Source: DAOUKH01 sp965261455 (GTDB lineage Bacteria; Chloroflexota; Dehalococcoidia; SHYB01). From it: a stretch of 64,000 bases of DNA. The notes beneath the pieces are model-generated. The model had not been told where the DNA came from. It worked only from the letters and a program-made list of their open reading frames with translations, and ran no database searches. Below are positions 27,465 through 36,046 of the stretch, piece by piece; position 1 is the first letter of the stretch; each line of letters opens with the position of its first letter. Location: assembly GCA_965261455.1 (NCBI GenBank), contig OZ253453.1, positions 806,001-870,000 of the forward strand, read 5' to 3'. The position numbers and the translations under genes are program-made.

Positions 27465-28496
27465 ATGGCAGATCAACCGATGCTCCAGGTCGAAGACCTG
27501 GTCGTGGTCTACCCCGGCGGCGTGCGAGCCGTCGACGGCATCTCGTTCTCGGTTGCGCAGGGTGAGTTCTTCGGCTTTCTCGGACCCAACGGCGCAGGCA
27601 AGAGCACGACCCTCAAGGTGCTGGGCACCTTGCTCAGGAAAACCTCGGGGCGGGTGACCGTGGCCGGCTACGACATGGACCGGCAGCCCGGCGCCATACG
27701 TGAGAACATCGGCTTCGCGCTGCAGGACGTCGGCCTCGACGACCTCGCGACGGGACGAGACTTCCTGCGCCTCCAGGGCCTGCTCTACAAGCTCCCGCGC
27801 CGGCGTGCCGAGGAGCGCGCCGACGAGCTTCTGGCGCTGCTGGGCTTGGAGGATGCCGCCGACCGCAAGGTGGGGGCCTACTCCGGCGGGATGCGCCGCC
27901 GCGTCGACCTCCTGAGCGCCTTGGTCCACGAGCCACCGATCCTGTTCCTCGACGAGCCGACGACGGGACTCGATCCCCAGAGCCGCCTCGTCATCTGGGA
28001 CTACCTGAAGCAAATCAACGCGGAGGGCGTCACCATCGTCCTCACGACGCAGATCATGGAGGAAGCCGACCGCCTGTGCCGGCGCATCGCGATCATCGAC
28101 GAGGGCAAGATCGTGGCGCGAGGGACGCCGGACTCGCTGAAGGACGAGGTGGGCGGCGACGTCGTGTCGCTGACCGTGGCTACCGAGGACGGGGCGGACG
28201 GACCGAGCGACCCCGACGGCGTGCGCGCTCTGGTGACGGCGCAGTCCTACGTGCAGGACGCGACCTGGGCCGGCGACTGCCTCCAGATCACCGTCGACGA
28301 CGGCGGGTCCGCGGCGGCCGGACTGATGCGGACGCTTAACGAGCGCGGTGTGCCCGTGGCGTCGGTCTCGGTCTCAGAGCCCACCCTCGACGATGTCTTC
28401 CTGAAGTTCACCGGCCGGTCGATCCGCTCCGACGCGGGCTCCGGCAGCGGCGGCGACGCGCTGTTCCGGCCCTTCCTCGGCCTCAAGAATCGCTGA
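27465..28496 (+). CDS. ABC transporter ATP-binding protein (DrrA-like)
   Basis: The 343-residue ATPase has Walker A GPNGAGKST (near residue 44), a Q-loop in FALQDVGLDD, the signature YSGGMRRRVDL and Walker B ILFLDEPTTGLD, then the switch His region LTTQIMEEADRL. The C-terminal 100 residues form the extension seen in daunorubicin-type exporters. The stop overlaps the permease start (TGATG), so the pair is one transporter that pumps out a lipid or hydrophobic compound. The substrate is unknown. Confidence 0.92.
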   Translation: MADQPMLQVEDLVVVYPGGVRAVDGISFSVAQGEFFGFLGPNGAGKSTTLKVLGTLLRKTSGRVTVAGYDMDRQPGAIRENIGFALQDVGLDDLATGRDFLRLQGLLYKLPRRRAEERADELLALLGLEDAADRKVGAYSGGMRRRVDLLSALVHEPPILFLDEPTTGLDPQSRLVIWDYLKQINAEGVTIVLTTQIMEEADRLCRRIAIIDEGKIVARGTPDSLKDEVGGDVVSLTVATEDGADGPSDPDGVRALVTAQSYVQDATWAGDCLQITVDDGGSAAAGLMRTLNERGVPVASVSVSEPTLDDVFLKFTGRSIRSDAGSGSGGDALFRPFLGLKNR

Positions 28497-29263
28497 TGCT
28501 CCGACTCGCGGCAGAAACCTACTACCTCTACCGGCGCAACATCCGCATCTGGATGCTGCAGCCGATCATCATCATTCCGCCGCTGTTTATCACGGCCTTC
28601 TTCTTCGTGGTGTTCAGCGCCGGCTTCGATGGGCTGATCTTTCTCCCGGAGTTTCCCACCGACGACTATCAGGCGTTCCTCACACCCATGATCGTCGTGC
28701 AGGCGATCATCTTCACCTCCGCCGACGCGGGCCTCGCGCTCATCACCGACATGCTCTCGGGCTACCTCGACAAGCTGCTCCTTGCGCCGATCAACCGCCT
28801 CTCGATCCTGGCGGGGCATCTGCTCGTCGCGGCCACGCGCGGCCTGCTGCAAGGGCTCGTCGTCATCCTGATCGCCTTCGCCTTCGGCGTGACCTTCGAG
28901 ACGGGCGCTCTCGGCATCATCGTGCTGCTGCTCGCGTCGTCGGTCTTCGGTCTCATCTGGTCGTGCCTCAGCCTGCTCATCGCGCTGAAGACGAGGAGCG
29001 CGCAAGCGATGCAGGCCTCGTTCATCATCTTCTTCCCGTTCGTCTTCATCACCACCGCCTTCCTCCCCGTCGAACTCCTCGGCGGGTGGTTCGAGGTTGC
29101 CGTCAAGCTCAACCCCGTCACCTACGTCATGGACGCCCTCCGCGCCTTGGTTATCGACGGCTGGGACTGGAGTACGATCCTGCCCGGCTTCTGGGTGCTC
29201 GCGGGAGGGTCCTTGCTGTTCGTGACCTGGACCACCTGGATGTTCCGCAAGGAAACGGCCTAG
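28496..29263 (+). CDS. ABC-2 type transporter permease
   Basis: The 255-residue membrane protein has about six hydrophobic segments, beginning with IIIIPPLFITAFFFVVFSAGF, and the ABC-2 signature near the C-terminus (LNPVTYVMDALRALV). It is translationally coupled to the ATPase at 27465-28496. Together they make a drug/lipid exporter with one ATPase and one permease, each probably acting as a dimer. Confidence 0.9.
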   Translation: MLRLAAETYYLYRRNIRIWMLQPIIIIPPLFITAFFFVVFSAGFDGLIFLPEFPTDDYQAFLTPMIVVQAIIFTSADAGLALITDMLSGYLDKLLLAPINRLSILAGHLLVAATRGLLQGLVVILIAFAFGVTFETGALGIIVLLLASSVFGLIWSCLSLLIALKTRSAQAMQASFIIFFPFVFITTAFLPVELLGGWFEVAVKLNPVTYVMDALRALVIDGWDWSTILPGFWVLAGGSLLFVTWTTWMFRKETA

Positions 29264-29527
29264 GCGCTCGGCACGCTGGCTCTTTCGCCGCCGCCCCGTC
29301 CACCTCGACATGCTCGGCCCCAAGGCTTGACCGCGGCATAGAGCGGAGAGCGACCTTACACCTCTCTCTCCCTCAGGAGACTGGGAGAGGTCACGCGCAG
29401 CAGGCGCGCCGACGCCCGCCAGCCACCCCGCCCCCAAATGCCCCGCAACGTAGTACTATGCCGCCAGCGTCAGGACATGCCCTGCACAGGGCAGCAGGCC
29501 CACACATGGCCCAGATTGAGGTGACCA
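29264..29527. other. intergenic, repeat-like
   Basis: A short stretch with a CTCTCTCCCTCAGGAGACTGGGAGAG-type inverted element near 29360-29390, one of the dispersed short repeats of this genome. I see no gene in it. Confidence 0.5.
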
Positions 29528-30064
29528 ATGATCGGTAGGATGATAGGCGCCGCCAAGTTGAATGTAGACACCTACGAGGAGGTGGAAGCGGACAAAAGCG
29601 CCACGGGACAAGCGCTGCTCGTGGTACTGCTCGTCACCGTTGCCAGCGTCGTTGGCACGCTGTTGCTTGGTGATGACGTCGACGTGGTCAGGGCGCTGAT
29701 CGTCGGCATTATCCGGGGGGTAGTGAGCTGGGCCCTGTGGGCGCTGGTCACTATGCTCATCGGGACTACGCTACTGAAGACAGAGAGGACCGAAGCCGAC
29801 TGGGGAGAACTGGCCCGGACCACGGGGTTTGCCCAGACTCCGGGGATCCTCAACGTCCTTGTGTTCATACCGGCGGTCGGAGTAGTGATCGCTCTGGTAG
29901 CGTTCATCTGGAGCATCGTGGCCATGTTGATTGGCGTACGGCAGGCTCTGGACTACACCTCCACCTGGCGGGCATTCTTCGTAGTCTTGCTCGCCCTCAT
30001 TCCAGTGCTCATCCTGAACGGCATCATCATTGCGCTGACCGGCGGCGTGGATGGAACGTCGTAG
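29528..30064 (+). CDS. Yip1-like membrane protein
   Basis: The 178-residue protein opens with a short amphipathic segment (MIGAAKLNVDTYEEVEADKS) typical of bacterial YIP1 proteins. Five hydrophobic segments follow, among them ALLVVLLVTVASVVGTLLL, ILNVLVFIPAVGVVIAL and FFVVLLALIPVLILNGIII. GAGGTGACCA gives a good ribosome site. The role of bacterial Yip1 proteins is not established. It is a single gene between the ABC exporter and an SDR. Confidence 0.75.
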   Translation: MIGRMIGAAKLNVDTYEEVEADKSATGQALLVVLLVTVASVVGTLLLGDDVDVVRALIVGIIRGVVSWALWALVTMLIGTTLLKTERTEADWGELARTTGFAQTPGILNVLVFIPAVGVVIALVAFIWSIVAMLIGVRQALDYTSTWRAFFVVLLALIPVLILNGIIIALTGGVDGTS

Positions 30065-30109
30065 AGACCGCTTCGTAAGGTTGGACCGGCAGGACCGCAA
30101 GGAGTAACC

Positions 30110-30883
30110 ATGCGGCTTCAAGGCAAGGTGGCCATCGTGACCGGCGGCGCTCAGGGGATTGGGCGCGAGTACTGCCTGCGCTTCGCCGGCGAGGGGGCCG
30201 CTGTCGTGGTAGCCGACCTGCGCACCGAGCAAGCCCAAGCGCTCGCCGCCGAGATCGAATCGTCCGGCGGCCGCGCGCTGGCCCTCGAGACCGACGTCGC
30301 CGACGAGGGGAGCGCCGACCGCATGGCCCAAGCGGCGGTCGACCGCTTCGGCGGGATCGACGTGCTGGTCAACAACGCCGCGATCTACTACGACCTCGAC
30401 GTCCGCGATTACTCCATCGAGTACCTGCGCAAGGTCCTCGACGTCAACGTCGTCGGCACGCTGATCTGCAGCCGCGCCGTGCTCCCGTTCATGCGCGAGC
30501 GGGGAGGAGGCTCCATCATCAACATCTCCTCGGTGGCGGCCTACCCCGCTCAGGTCTCCTTCCGCCCCGCCAAGACCTTCCCCAACTACGCCTACGGCCT
30601 CTCCAAGTCCGGCGTGGTCCACCTGACCAAGTCGATGGCGCGCACCGTCGGCGTCGACAACATCCGGGTGAATGCCATCGCCCCCGGCACGACCCTCACC
30701 GAGGCGACCCGGCGCGTGTTGCCTGAGAAGGCCATCGAGGCCAAGCGCCACCTGAAGGCTCTCGGCAAAACGCTCCAGCCGTACGACCTGACGGGCACGG
30801 CGCTCTACCTGGCCTCCGACGACAGCGCCCTCATGACCGGCCAGACCCTCGTCGTCGACGCCGGCGACATTATGGAGAGCTAG
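30110..30883 (+). CDS. SDR family NAD(P)-dependent oxidoreductase
   Basis: The 257-residue classical SDR has TGGAQGIG (residues 12-19), NNAAIYYD, the serine of INISSVAAY and YGLSKSG with the catalytic Tyr and Lys. The C-terminus LASDDSALMTGQTLVVDAG is the family tail. It has AAGGAG before the ATG. Its stop overlaps the stop of the convergent HyuB gene by 4 bases. Confidence 0.92.
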   Translation: MRLQGKVAIVTGGAQGIGREYCLRFAGEGAAVVVADLRTEQAQALAAEIESSGGRALALETDVADEGSADRMAQAAVDRFGGIDVLVNNAAIYYDLDVRDYSIEYLRKVLDVNVVGTLICSRAVLPFMRERGGGSIINISSVAAYPAQVSFRPAKTFPNYAYGLSKSGVVHLTKSMARTVGVDNIRVNAIAPGTTLTEATRRVLPEKAIEAKRHLKALGKTLQPYDLTGTALYLASDDSALMTGQTLVVDAGDIMES

Positions 30884-32805
30884 GGCGCTAGCGCTTCGCC
30901 CGCGCGTCGGGCGTTCTCTTCTGCGGAGCGGCGCAACGCGTTGAGGCGTTCCTGCCAGTGGCGGCGGCGCATGTTGGGGTCGGCGCGGAGCTTGGCGCGG
31001 AGGGCTTCGGTGGCGGCGTAGTCGACGGCGAGGGATTCGTCGTCGGTCTCGCCGGTGAGCACGACGCCGTAGTCGCGGCGCGCGCCCTCGACCGAGACGT
31101 ACTCGTCGAGCACGTCCTCGCGGACCGCTTCGGGGTCGCGGTCGAGCGGGTCGCCCCAGCCCCCGCCGCCGCCGAACTGGTAGATGATCGCCTCGCCCGG
31201 GGTGTGGGGAGTCTTGAACGCCGTCGAGGTAACCTCAAAGGCGTTGGGGCCGCCGCCGCGCATGATGAGATGGTTCGGGGCGCCCTCCCGGCCGCCGGCG
31301 ATGCCGGGCACGGGATGCTTGACGCCAATGATCCAGGCATTGACCACGACGTCGGCGAGCAACTGCTTGACGTAGAGGCTGCCGGGGTGGCCCCGCCACT
31401 GCCCAGGGCCGCCGGTGTCGGGGGTGATGTCGCGGGTGACGAAGCGGGTGGGGTACGTCGACTCCTGGACCTCGGCCTGGGAGCGCATCAGGTTCCCCGA
31501 GTTGCAGTTCCGCGCCCCCCAGCCGTCCTGCCCCTCGATGGCGCCGCAGTAGCCAGCGTAGGTGTCGGTGCCCTGATCGACGAAGAAGCGGCCCGTGCGC
31601 GGGTCCCTGCCGAAGATCACGGTGGGGCTGGCGAGCTTGTAGACCTGGGGACAGGCGCGCTCGGGGACGGCCTGCGACAGGGCCACCGCAATCGCCTCGC
31701 CGACCTCGCTGCCGGGGTGGTGCGTCCCCGCCGCGACCGTCTTGCCGTAGCGGGGGTTGACGCACGTCCCTTCGGGAGCGCGGATCTCGATGCTGTTGAA
31801 GAAGCCCTCGTTCTTGGGGATGTCGGGGTCCATCATCGCCGCGAGCTGGGAGACGACGTAGCCGCGGGTGTTGCCGAACGCGCTGTACGAGCCGAGGTTG
31901 TCGCGGGTGTCGGAGCCGTCGAAGTCCACCGTCAGCCGTCCGTCGTCGTGGACCGTCACCGCGCAGTGGACGTGGATGTCCTCGTTGCCCTGGGGGTCGC
32001 GGTCGGCGTAGACGTCGGCCTGGTAGACTCCCGAAGGCCAGGCGCGGACCTCGTCGCGGAAGCGCTCCTCCGAGTGCCAGATCATGTAATCGACGGCCCG
32101 CTTAACCGTCGCCGCGCCGTACCGCGCCGTCAGCTCCTTGAGCCGTCGGACGCCGACCCGGCAGGCCCCGATCTGGGCGCGTATGTCGCCCATGTAGGTG
32201 GGCAGGCGGTTGTTGGCCTGGAGCATGTACAGGATGTCGCGGCGCTCTTTGCCGGCCTCGATGATCTTGACCGCGGGGAAACGGACGCCCTCGGCCCACA
32301 CGTCGAGGGCGTCCATGGGGTAGCCGCCGGGGGCCGCGCCGCCGGTGTCGCCGTGATGGCACTGGATCGAGACGACGAGGACGAGCTCGCCATCGGCGTC
32401 GAAGACGGGGGCGAAGACGTTGTAGTCGGGCAGGTGCCCGCCGCCGTGGTAGGGGTCGTTGGAGAGGATCACGTCCCCGTCGGCGAGGCCGTCCTTGCCG
32501 AAGAAGTCCAGGGCGAAGCGCACCGGCAGCGTCGAGCTCAACATGAACTGAGGAACGCCCGCGCTCAGGGCGGCGAGCCGTCCCTGCCAGTCCATGATCG
32601 AGGCGTTGCGCTCGTTCGACTGGTTGAGGATCGGCGTCGTGGCGGTCAGGCTGACGTGGGTGGCCACCTCGACGCAGGTGGTCTCCATCGCCCCGCGGAT
32701 GACCTCGGCGGTCACCGGGTCGATGTCGGGAGGCCGCCGGCCCTCCGGCGCCCGCCCCCGCGCTTCGGCGAGCTTGGCCAAGTCCACTGGCTGCTGCATG
32801 GTCAT
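30880..32805 (-). CDS. hydantoinase B / oxoprolinase-type subunit (HyuB)
   Basis: The 641-residue protein matches HyuB/AcxB-type subunits: DIDPVTAEVIRGAM, SIMDWQGRLAAL, DVILSNDPYHGGGHLPDY and the C-terminal FGGGGGWGDPLDRDPEAV. HyuB normally works with an ATP-binding HyuA subunit in ATP-dependent ring opening or carboxylation. No hyuA is next to it here, so the partner must be elsewhere or the protein has another role. The start overlaps the carbonic anhydrase stop by 4 bases, an unusual pairing. If the pair is functional, bicarbonate supply to an acetone-carboxylase-like reaction is conceivable. Confidence 0.88.
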   Translation of the reverse strand: MTMQQPVDLAKLAEARGRAPEGRRPPDIDPVTAEVIRGAMETTCVEVATHVSLTATTPILNQSNERNASIMDWQGRLAALSAGVPQFMLSSTLPVRFALDFFGKDGLADGDVILSNDPYHGGGHLPDYNVFAPVFDADGELVLVVSIQCHHGDTGGAAPGGYPMDALDVWAEGVRFPAVKIIEAGKERRDILYMLQANNRLPTYMGDIRAQIGACRVGVRRLKELTARYGAATVKRAVDYMIWHSEERFRDEVRAWPSGVYQADVYADRDPQGNEDIHVHCAVTVHDDGRLTVDFDGSDTRDNLGSYSAFGNTRGYVVSQLAAMMDPDIPKNEGFFNSIEIRAPEGTCVNPRYGKTVAAGTHHPGSEVGEAIAVALSQAVPERACPQVYKLASPTVIFGRDPRTGRFFVDQGTDTYAGYCGAIEGQDGWGARNCNSGNLMRSQAEVQESTYPTRFVTRDITPDTGGPGQWRGHPGSLYVKQLLADVVVNAWIIGVKHPVPGIAGGREGAPNHLIMRGGGPNAFEVTSTAFKTPHTPGEAIIYQFGGGGGWGDPLDRDPEAVREDVLDEYVSVEGARRDYGVVLTGETDDESLAVDYAATEALRAKLRADPNMRRRHWQERLNALRRSAEENARRAGEALAP

Positions 32806-33596
32806 CTCTGGAACTCCGCCGACATTGTGCGCGCAATCTCACGGCCGCCCAAGGGCTGAAGGGGGCGGTTGTTGGGGACGCCGCCGGTGAGGGCGGAGAC
32901 TTGGCGGAGCTGTTCGCTGGACACCGTCCCCGTCTCGGCCATCACCAGCCAATCGACCGGGCCGTTGCATGGGGGCGTCGTCTTCGACCCGGTGTAGCGG
33001 TAGTAGCCCAGGTTGCTCGGCGGGTAGAGGCTCGGGTCCAGTCGGCCGTGCGCGGCGACCGTTTCGCCCGTGCCGGGTGCGGCGTCGATCAACTTCTGAA
33101 TCGCGGAGTCGGCGTCGCCGTCGCGGTAGAGCCGCGATACGACCGCTAGCGCGCCCGCGTCGTCGGCGTGCACCATGTGTAGCTCCAGCGCGAATGACTC
33201 GCCGTCTATCGTGTGCTCCGAGGGGACGTGCGCGTGCAGGGATTTTAGATGATGGGTACGCCCGCCGAGGTCGATGGCGTTCCCTTCCTCGTAGTGGGCC
33301 TGCACCAGCCTGCCGTCGTTTTCGATTTCGACGGCGGGGCTTCCGTAGGCGAAGGAGAGCGGCCGCCCGGGCCCGTCGACGTAGCCGGCGATGTCGATCG
33401 GCGACTGGCGGGCGCCCACCTTGCAGGCGCGGTAAGCTTCGGAGAGGTCGCCCCAGCGCTCAGGCCCTCCCTCGCCGGTGTAGCCCCACTCGACGGCCGC
33501 GCCGCCTCCGCACGCACCTAGTATGAGGGACACGACGGAGAGTGAAATCGCCACAGCGCCTAGCTTCGAAACTCCTCGTGGCCGCCGGTGCGTCAT
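32802..33596 (-). CDS. alpha-type carbonic anhydrase, lipoprotein
   Basis: I start at 33596 (MTHRRPRGVSK, 264 residues). A signal peptide ends in the lipobox LGAC, so the protein should be anchored outside the cytoplasmic membrane. Alpha-carbonic-anhydrase marks are QSPIDI, the zinc ligands in SLHAHVPSEHT (H-x-H) and ELHMVH, and KTTPPCNGPVDWLV. It hydrates CO2 to bicarbonate. It is followed directly by the HyuB gene (ATGA overlap). Confidence 0.9.
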   Translation of the reverse strand: MTHRRPRGVSKLGAVAISLSVVSLILGACGGGAAVEWGYTGEGGPERWGDLSEAYRACKVGARQSPIDIAGYVDGPGRPLSFAYGSPAVEIENDGRLVQAHYEEGNAIDLGGRTHHLKSLHAHVPSEHTIDGESFALELHMVHADDAGALAVVSRLYRDGDADSAIQKLIDAAPGTGETVAAHGRLDPSLYPPSNLGYYRYTGSKTTPPCNGPVDWLVMAETGTVSSEQLRQVSALTGGVPNNRPLQPLGGREIARTMSAEFQR

Positions 33597-33659
33597 ACGC
33601 GGTTTCCAAGACGAGAGGGCACGGTCGCCATGATACACGGCGTCCGAGCGCCCGCCACC

Positions 33660-33881
33660 CTAGCGGCGCACCACCTCGAGGTCGTCGCCCGGCGAGAGCG
33701 CCACGCGGCGCACGTTGATGCCGAACTTCAGCAGCCAATACCAAACGGTCCCCTTGGAGACGCCGAGATCGGCGGCCATGGCGGGCAGCCCTTTCTCGTT
33801 GTACATCTCGGGAAGGAGTTCCTCCAAGGGGCGGTTGTAGCGGGTCTCAATCTGCTTCATAAGCTTGCTCTTGCGGACCAT
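33660..33881 (-). CDS. small helix-turn-helix protein
   Basis: The start at 33881 (MVRKSKLMKQIE) has GGAGGT five bases upstream, giving 73 residues. A helix-turn-helix is seen in LPAMAADLGVSKGTVWYWLLK, resembling resolvase/sigma-like HTH segments. The N-terminus (RYNRPLEELLPEMYNEKG) is typical of small conserved HTH proteins found in phage and plasmid contexts. The target is unknown. Confidence 0.7.
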   Translation of the reverse strand: MVRKSKLMKQIETRYNRPLEELLPEMYNEKGLPAMAADLGVSKGTVWYWLLKFGINVRRVALSPGDDLEVVRR

Positions 33882-34028
33882 CGTCCACCTCCATGCGGAT
33901 TGTTGAAGTCTTGCAACCTCTTTATAAACGTTTCGGAACCGCATACGAAAGTAGGCGATGTCACACCGCCCCGCCGTTGGCTTGCGCGACGGTCTCTAGT
34001 AGGCTGAGGCGCCAGGGAGCACCGGCCC

Positions 34029-34667
34029 ATGTCCAAGAACTACCGACTCTTCGCCGCCGTCTACGACCCGATCATGCGCCGGGCCGAACGCACCGTCTAT
34101 CGCGACTACCGCCGGCGCGCGGCAGGCGGAGCGAGGGGGCGCGTCCTCGAAATCGGCGCGGGCTCCGGGGCCAACCTGCCCTACTACCCGCCCGACGCGG
34201 CGCTGACCGCCGTCGACGCCAACATGCACATGCTTCGCCGCCTGAAGGCCAAGGCCGCCAAGGCCGGCGTCGAGGTCGCCGTCCGCCACCTGGACGCCGA
34301 GACGCTCCCCTTCGACGATGAGTCGTTCGACACCGTCGTGGCGACGCTCATGCTGTGCAGCGTCGACGATCAGGCGCGGGCGCTTGCCGAGGCTCGCCGC
34401 GTCCTTGTCCCCGGCGGCGAGATCCGCTTCGTCGAACACGTGAAGTCCGACGATAGCCGGTGGGCCTTTTTCCAGCACGCCACCACGCCGATCTGGAAAC
34501 ACTTCGCCGCCGGCTGCCATCCCAACCGCGCCACCCTCCAGACAATCGTCGACGCCGGCTTCGAGATCGAAGACGCCGACCACTTCCTCTTCGGCCCGTA
34601 CCCGGTGCGCCCCCACGTCGTTGGGACCGCCCGCAAACCGCCCCGAGAGCCAGCGCCGCGACCTTAA
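34029..34667 (+). CDS. class I SAM-dependent methyltransferase (UbiE/PmtA-like)
   Basis: The 212-residue protein has SAM motif I VLEIGAGSGANLPYY, then AVDANMHML (motif II region), DAETLPFDDESFDTVVATLMLC and EARRVLVPGGEIRFVEHV. The N-terminus KNYRLFAAVYDPIMRRAER resembles phospholipid or quinone methyltransferases. FFQHATTPIWKHFAAGCHPNR continues this similarity. It is a single gene; the substrate is unknown. Confidence 0.88.
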   Translation: MSKNYRLFAAVYDPIMRRAERTVYRDYRRRAAGGARGRVLEIGAGSGANLPYYPPDAALTAVDANMHMLRRLKAKAAKAGVEVAVRHLDAETLPFDDESFDTVVATLMLCSVDDQARALAEARRVLVPGGEIRFVEHVKSDDSRWAFFQHATTPIWKHFAAGCHPNRATLQTIVDAGFEIEDADHFLFGPYPVRPHVVGTARKPPREPAPRP

Positions 34668-34795
34668 GCCTCTCCCCCCCACAGAGGAGACCTTTGCGTA
34701 ACTCGGCGGGCGGGCTTCAGCAAGGTCGCGCGGCCACCGCCTCCCCCCGCCCTCACCCCAACCCTCTCCCAGCGGGAGAGCAACTGTGTTGAAAG

Positions 34796-35767
34796 TCAAG
34801 GGTTCTCTACGGCTGGGACCTCCGTTCTCGCGAACGACGGGTCCCACGCGGCGCCGTGCTTGAGCATGCTGTTGAGGATGACCAGCAGTTTGCGCATGCA
34901 GGCGGTCAGCGCGACCTTCTTTGCCTTGCCCGACCCGCAGAGCCGCAGATAGAAGTCCCGGATCACCGGATTGTGGCGCGTGGCCGTAAGCGTGGCCATG
35001 TACAGGGTCTGACGAGCCGGCGCCCGACCTCCCCACACGGTGCGCCGCCCGCGCAGCATCCCGCTGTCGCGGTTGAACGGGGCGACCCCGAGCAGGCTCG
35101 CGATCTGCTTACCGCCCAGCTCCCCCAGCTCGGGGACCTCCGCCAGCAGCGTCATGCCCAGCACCGGCCCTACCCCGGGGACGCTCCGAAGCAGGTCCTC
35201 TCGCTCCCGCCATACCGGATTCCGTTGGATGCGCTTGCTCAGCTCCTCGTCCAGCTTGCGCAACTCCTTTTCCAGCCAGGCGATGTGGCGCTGGATGTCC
35301 TTGCGGACCGGCCCCACGGTGCTGCTCAGACGGTTCTTCTCCGCCGTGATCATCGTGACCACCTGCCGCCTTCGCTCCACGTGCGCCTCCAGCGCCTGTG
35401 CTTCCGCGTCGGGCAGACGGGTGGGCCGCGGCCGCATGGCCATGCCGAAGTGGCCAATGACCTCCGCGTCCAGCCGGTCCGTCTTGGCCAGCCGTCCGCT
35501 CGCCTTGGCGAAGTCCCGCACCTGGCGCGGATTGACCACCGCCGCCGGGATATGCGCCGCGGCGAGCCCCGCCACGACCGCCCGCTGCAGTCCGCCCGTC
35601 GATTCCAGCACCACCAGCACCGGCGCCAGGGGTCCGAGCGCGGCGACCAATTCGTCAATTCCCTGCGGCGTGTTGGGGACGCTCCACTGCGTCCCGTCCG
35701 GCAGGACGGCGATGTCCAGCACCTTCTTGGAGACGTCGATCCCCACGAAACGTTCCGCTGACTCCAC
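34796..35767 (-). CDS. IS110 family transposase
   Basis: The 323-residue DEDD recombinase is intact. The N-terminal RuvC-like domain has VGIDVSKK (Asp), VVLESTGG (Glu) and AKTDRLDAEVIG (Asp). The C-terminal transposase_20 domain has LLRSVPGVGPVLG, then the catalytic Ser region QIASLLGVAPFNRDSG and a GRR motif. The GTG start at 35767 follows GGAGAGGG. IS110 elements recombine through a Holliday-like route guided by a bridge RNA, without terminal inverted repeats. Confidence 0.95.
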   Translation of the reverse strand: MESAERFVGIDVSKKVLDIAVLPDGTQWSVPNTPQGIDELVAALGPLAPVLVVLESTGGLQRAVVAGLAAAHIPAAVVNPRQVRDFAKASGRLAKTDRLDAEVIGHFGMAMRPRPTRLPDAEAQALEAHVERRRQVVTMITAEKNRLSSTVGPVRKDIQRHIAWLEKELRKLDEELSKRIQRNPVWREREDLLRSVPGVGPVLGMTLLAEVPELGELGGKQIASLLGVAPFNRDSGMLRGRRTVWGGRAPARQTLYMATLTATRHNPVIRDFYLRLCGSGKAKKVALTACMRKLLVILNSMLKHGAAWDPSFARTEVPAVENP

Positions 35768-35950
35768 AATCCCTCTCCTTTGGCCCTACCTTGCAGATTC
35801 GGGCTTTGCATGCCCTGGCAACTGTTCGGGCTCTTCCTTGGAGTAGGAGCGGCGACCATCGCTCTCCCACGGTCTTTCTTGGACCAGGGAGGTATCGGTC
35901 TACCGCTCTCCTCCCCAAGATACAAGGGGGCTAGGACCCAAGCCGCCCAA
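35768..35950 (-). ncRNA. candidate IS110 bridge RNA region
   Basis: The 5' flank of the transposase is non-coding, about 180 nt long, and rich in short helices when read on the transposase strand (for example GGGAGAGCGATGG and AGGGCATGCAAAGCCC). In IS110-group elements the left-end flank encodes the bridge RNA that pairs with donor and target DNA. The length and position fit; the loops were not matched to the flanks. Confidence 0.4.
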
Positions 35951-35999
35951 GTTATGCAAAGGCCCCACAGATGGAGAAATGCATACGGTGTTCCCCCGT

Positions 36000-36005
36000 T
36001 ATAAT
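36000..36005 (+). promoter_or_regulatory. -10 element TATAAT upstream of LLM gene
   Basis: A perfect TATAAT lies 41 bases before the ATG of the 36047 gene. The -35 region is weak. It sits just outside the IS110 element. Confidence 0.4.
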
Positions 36006-36046
36006 CACCGGCGAACTGCGCCCGAGACGGCGCACGGGGAGACGTC

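Larger units (their letters stand above)
34796..35950 (-). mobile_element. IS110-type insertion sequence (ends approximate)
   Basis: The element comprises the transposase gene plus about 180 bases of 5' non-coding DNA. Oppositely oriented copies of the genomic repeat GTTAC/TGCAAAGG lie outside it, at 34686-34703 and 35949-35965. This suggests insertion within repeat-rich intergenic DNA. Exact ends cannot be set, because IS110 elements lack clear inverted repeats. Confidence 0.7.
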
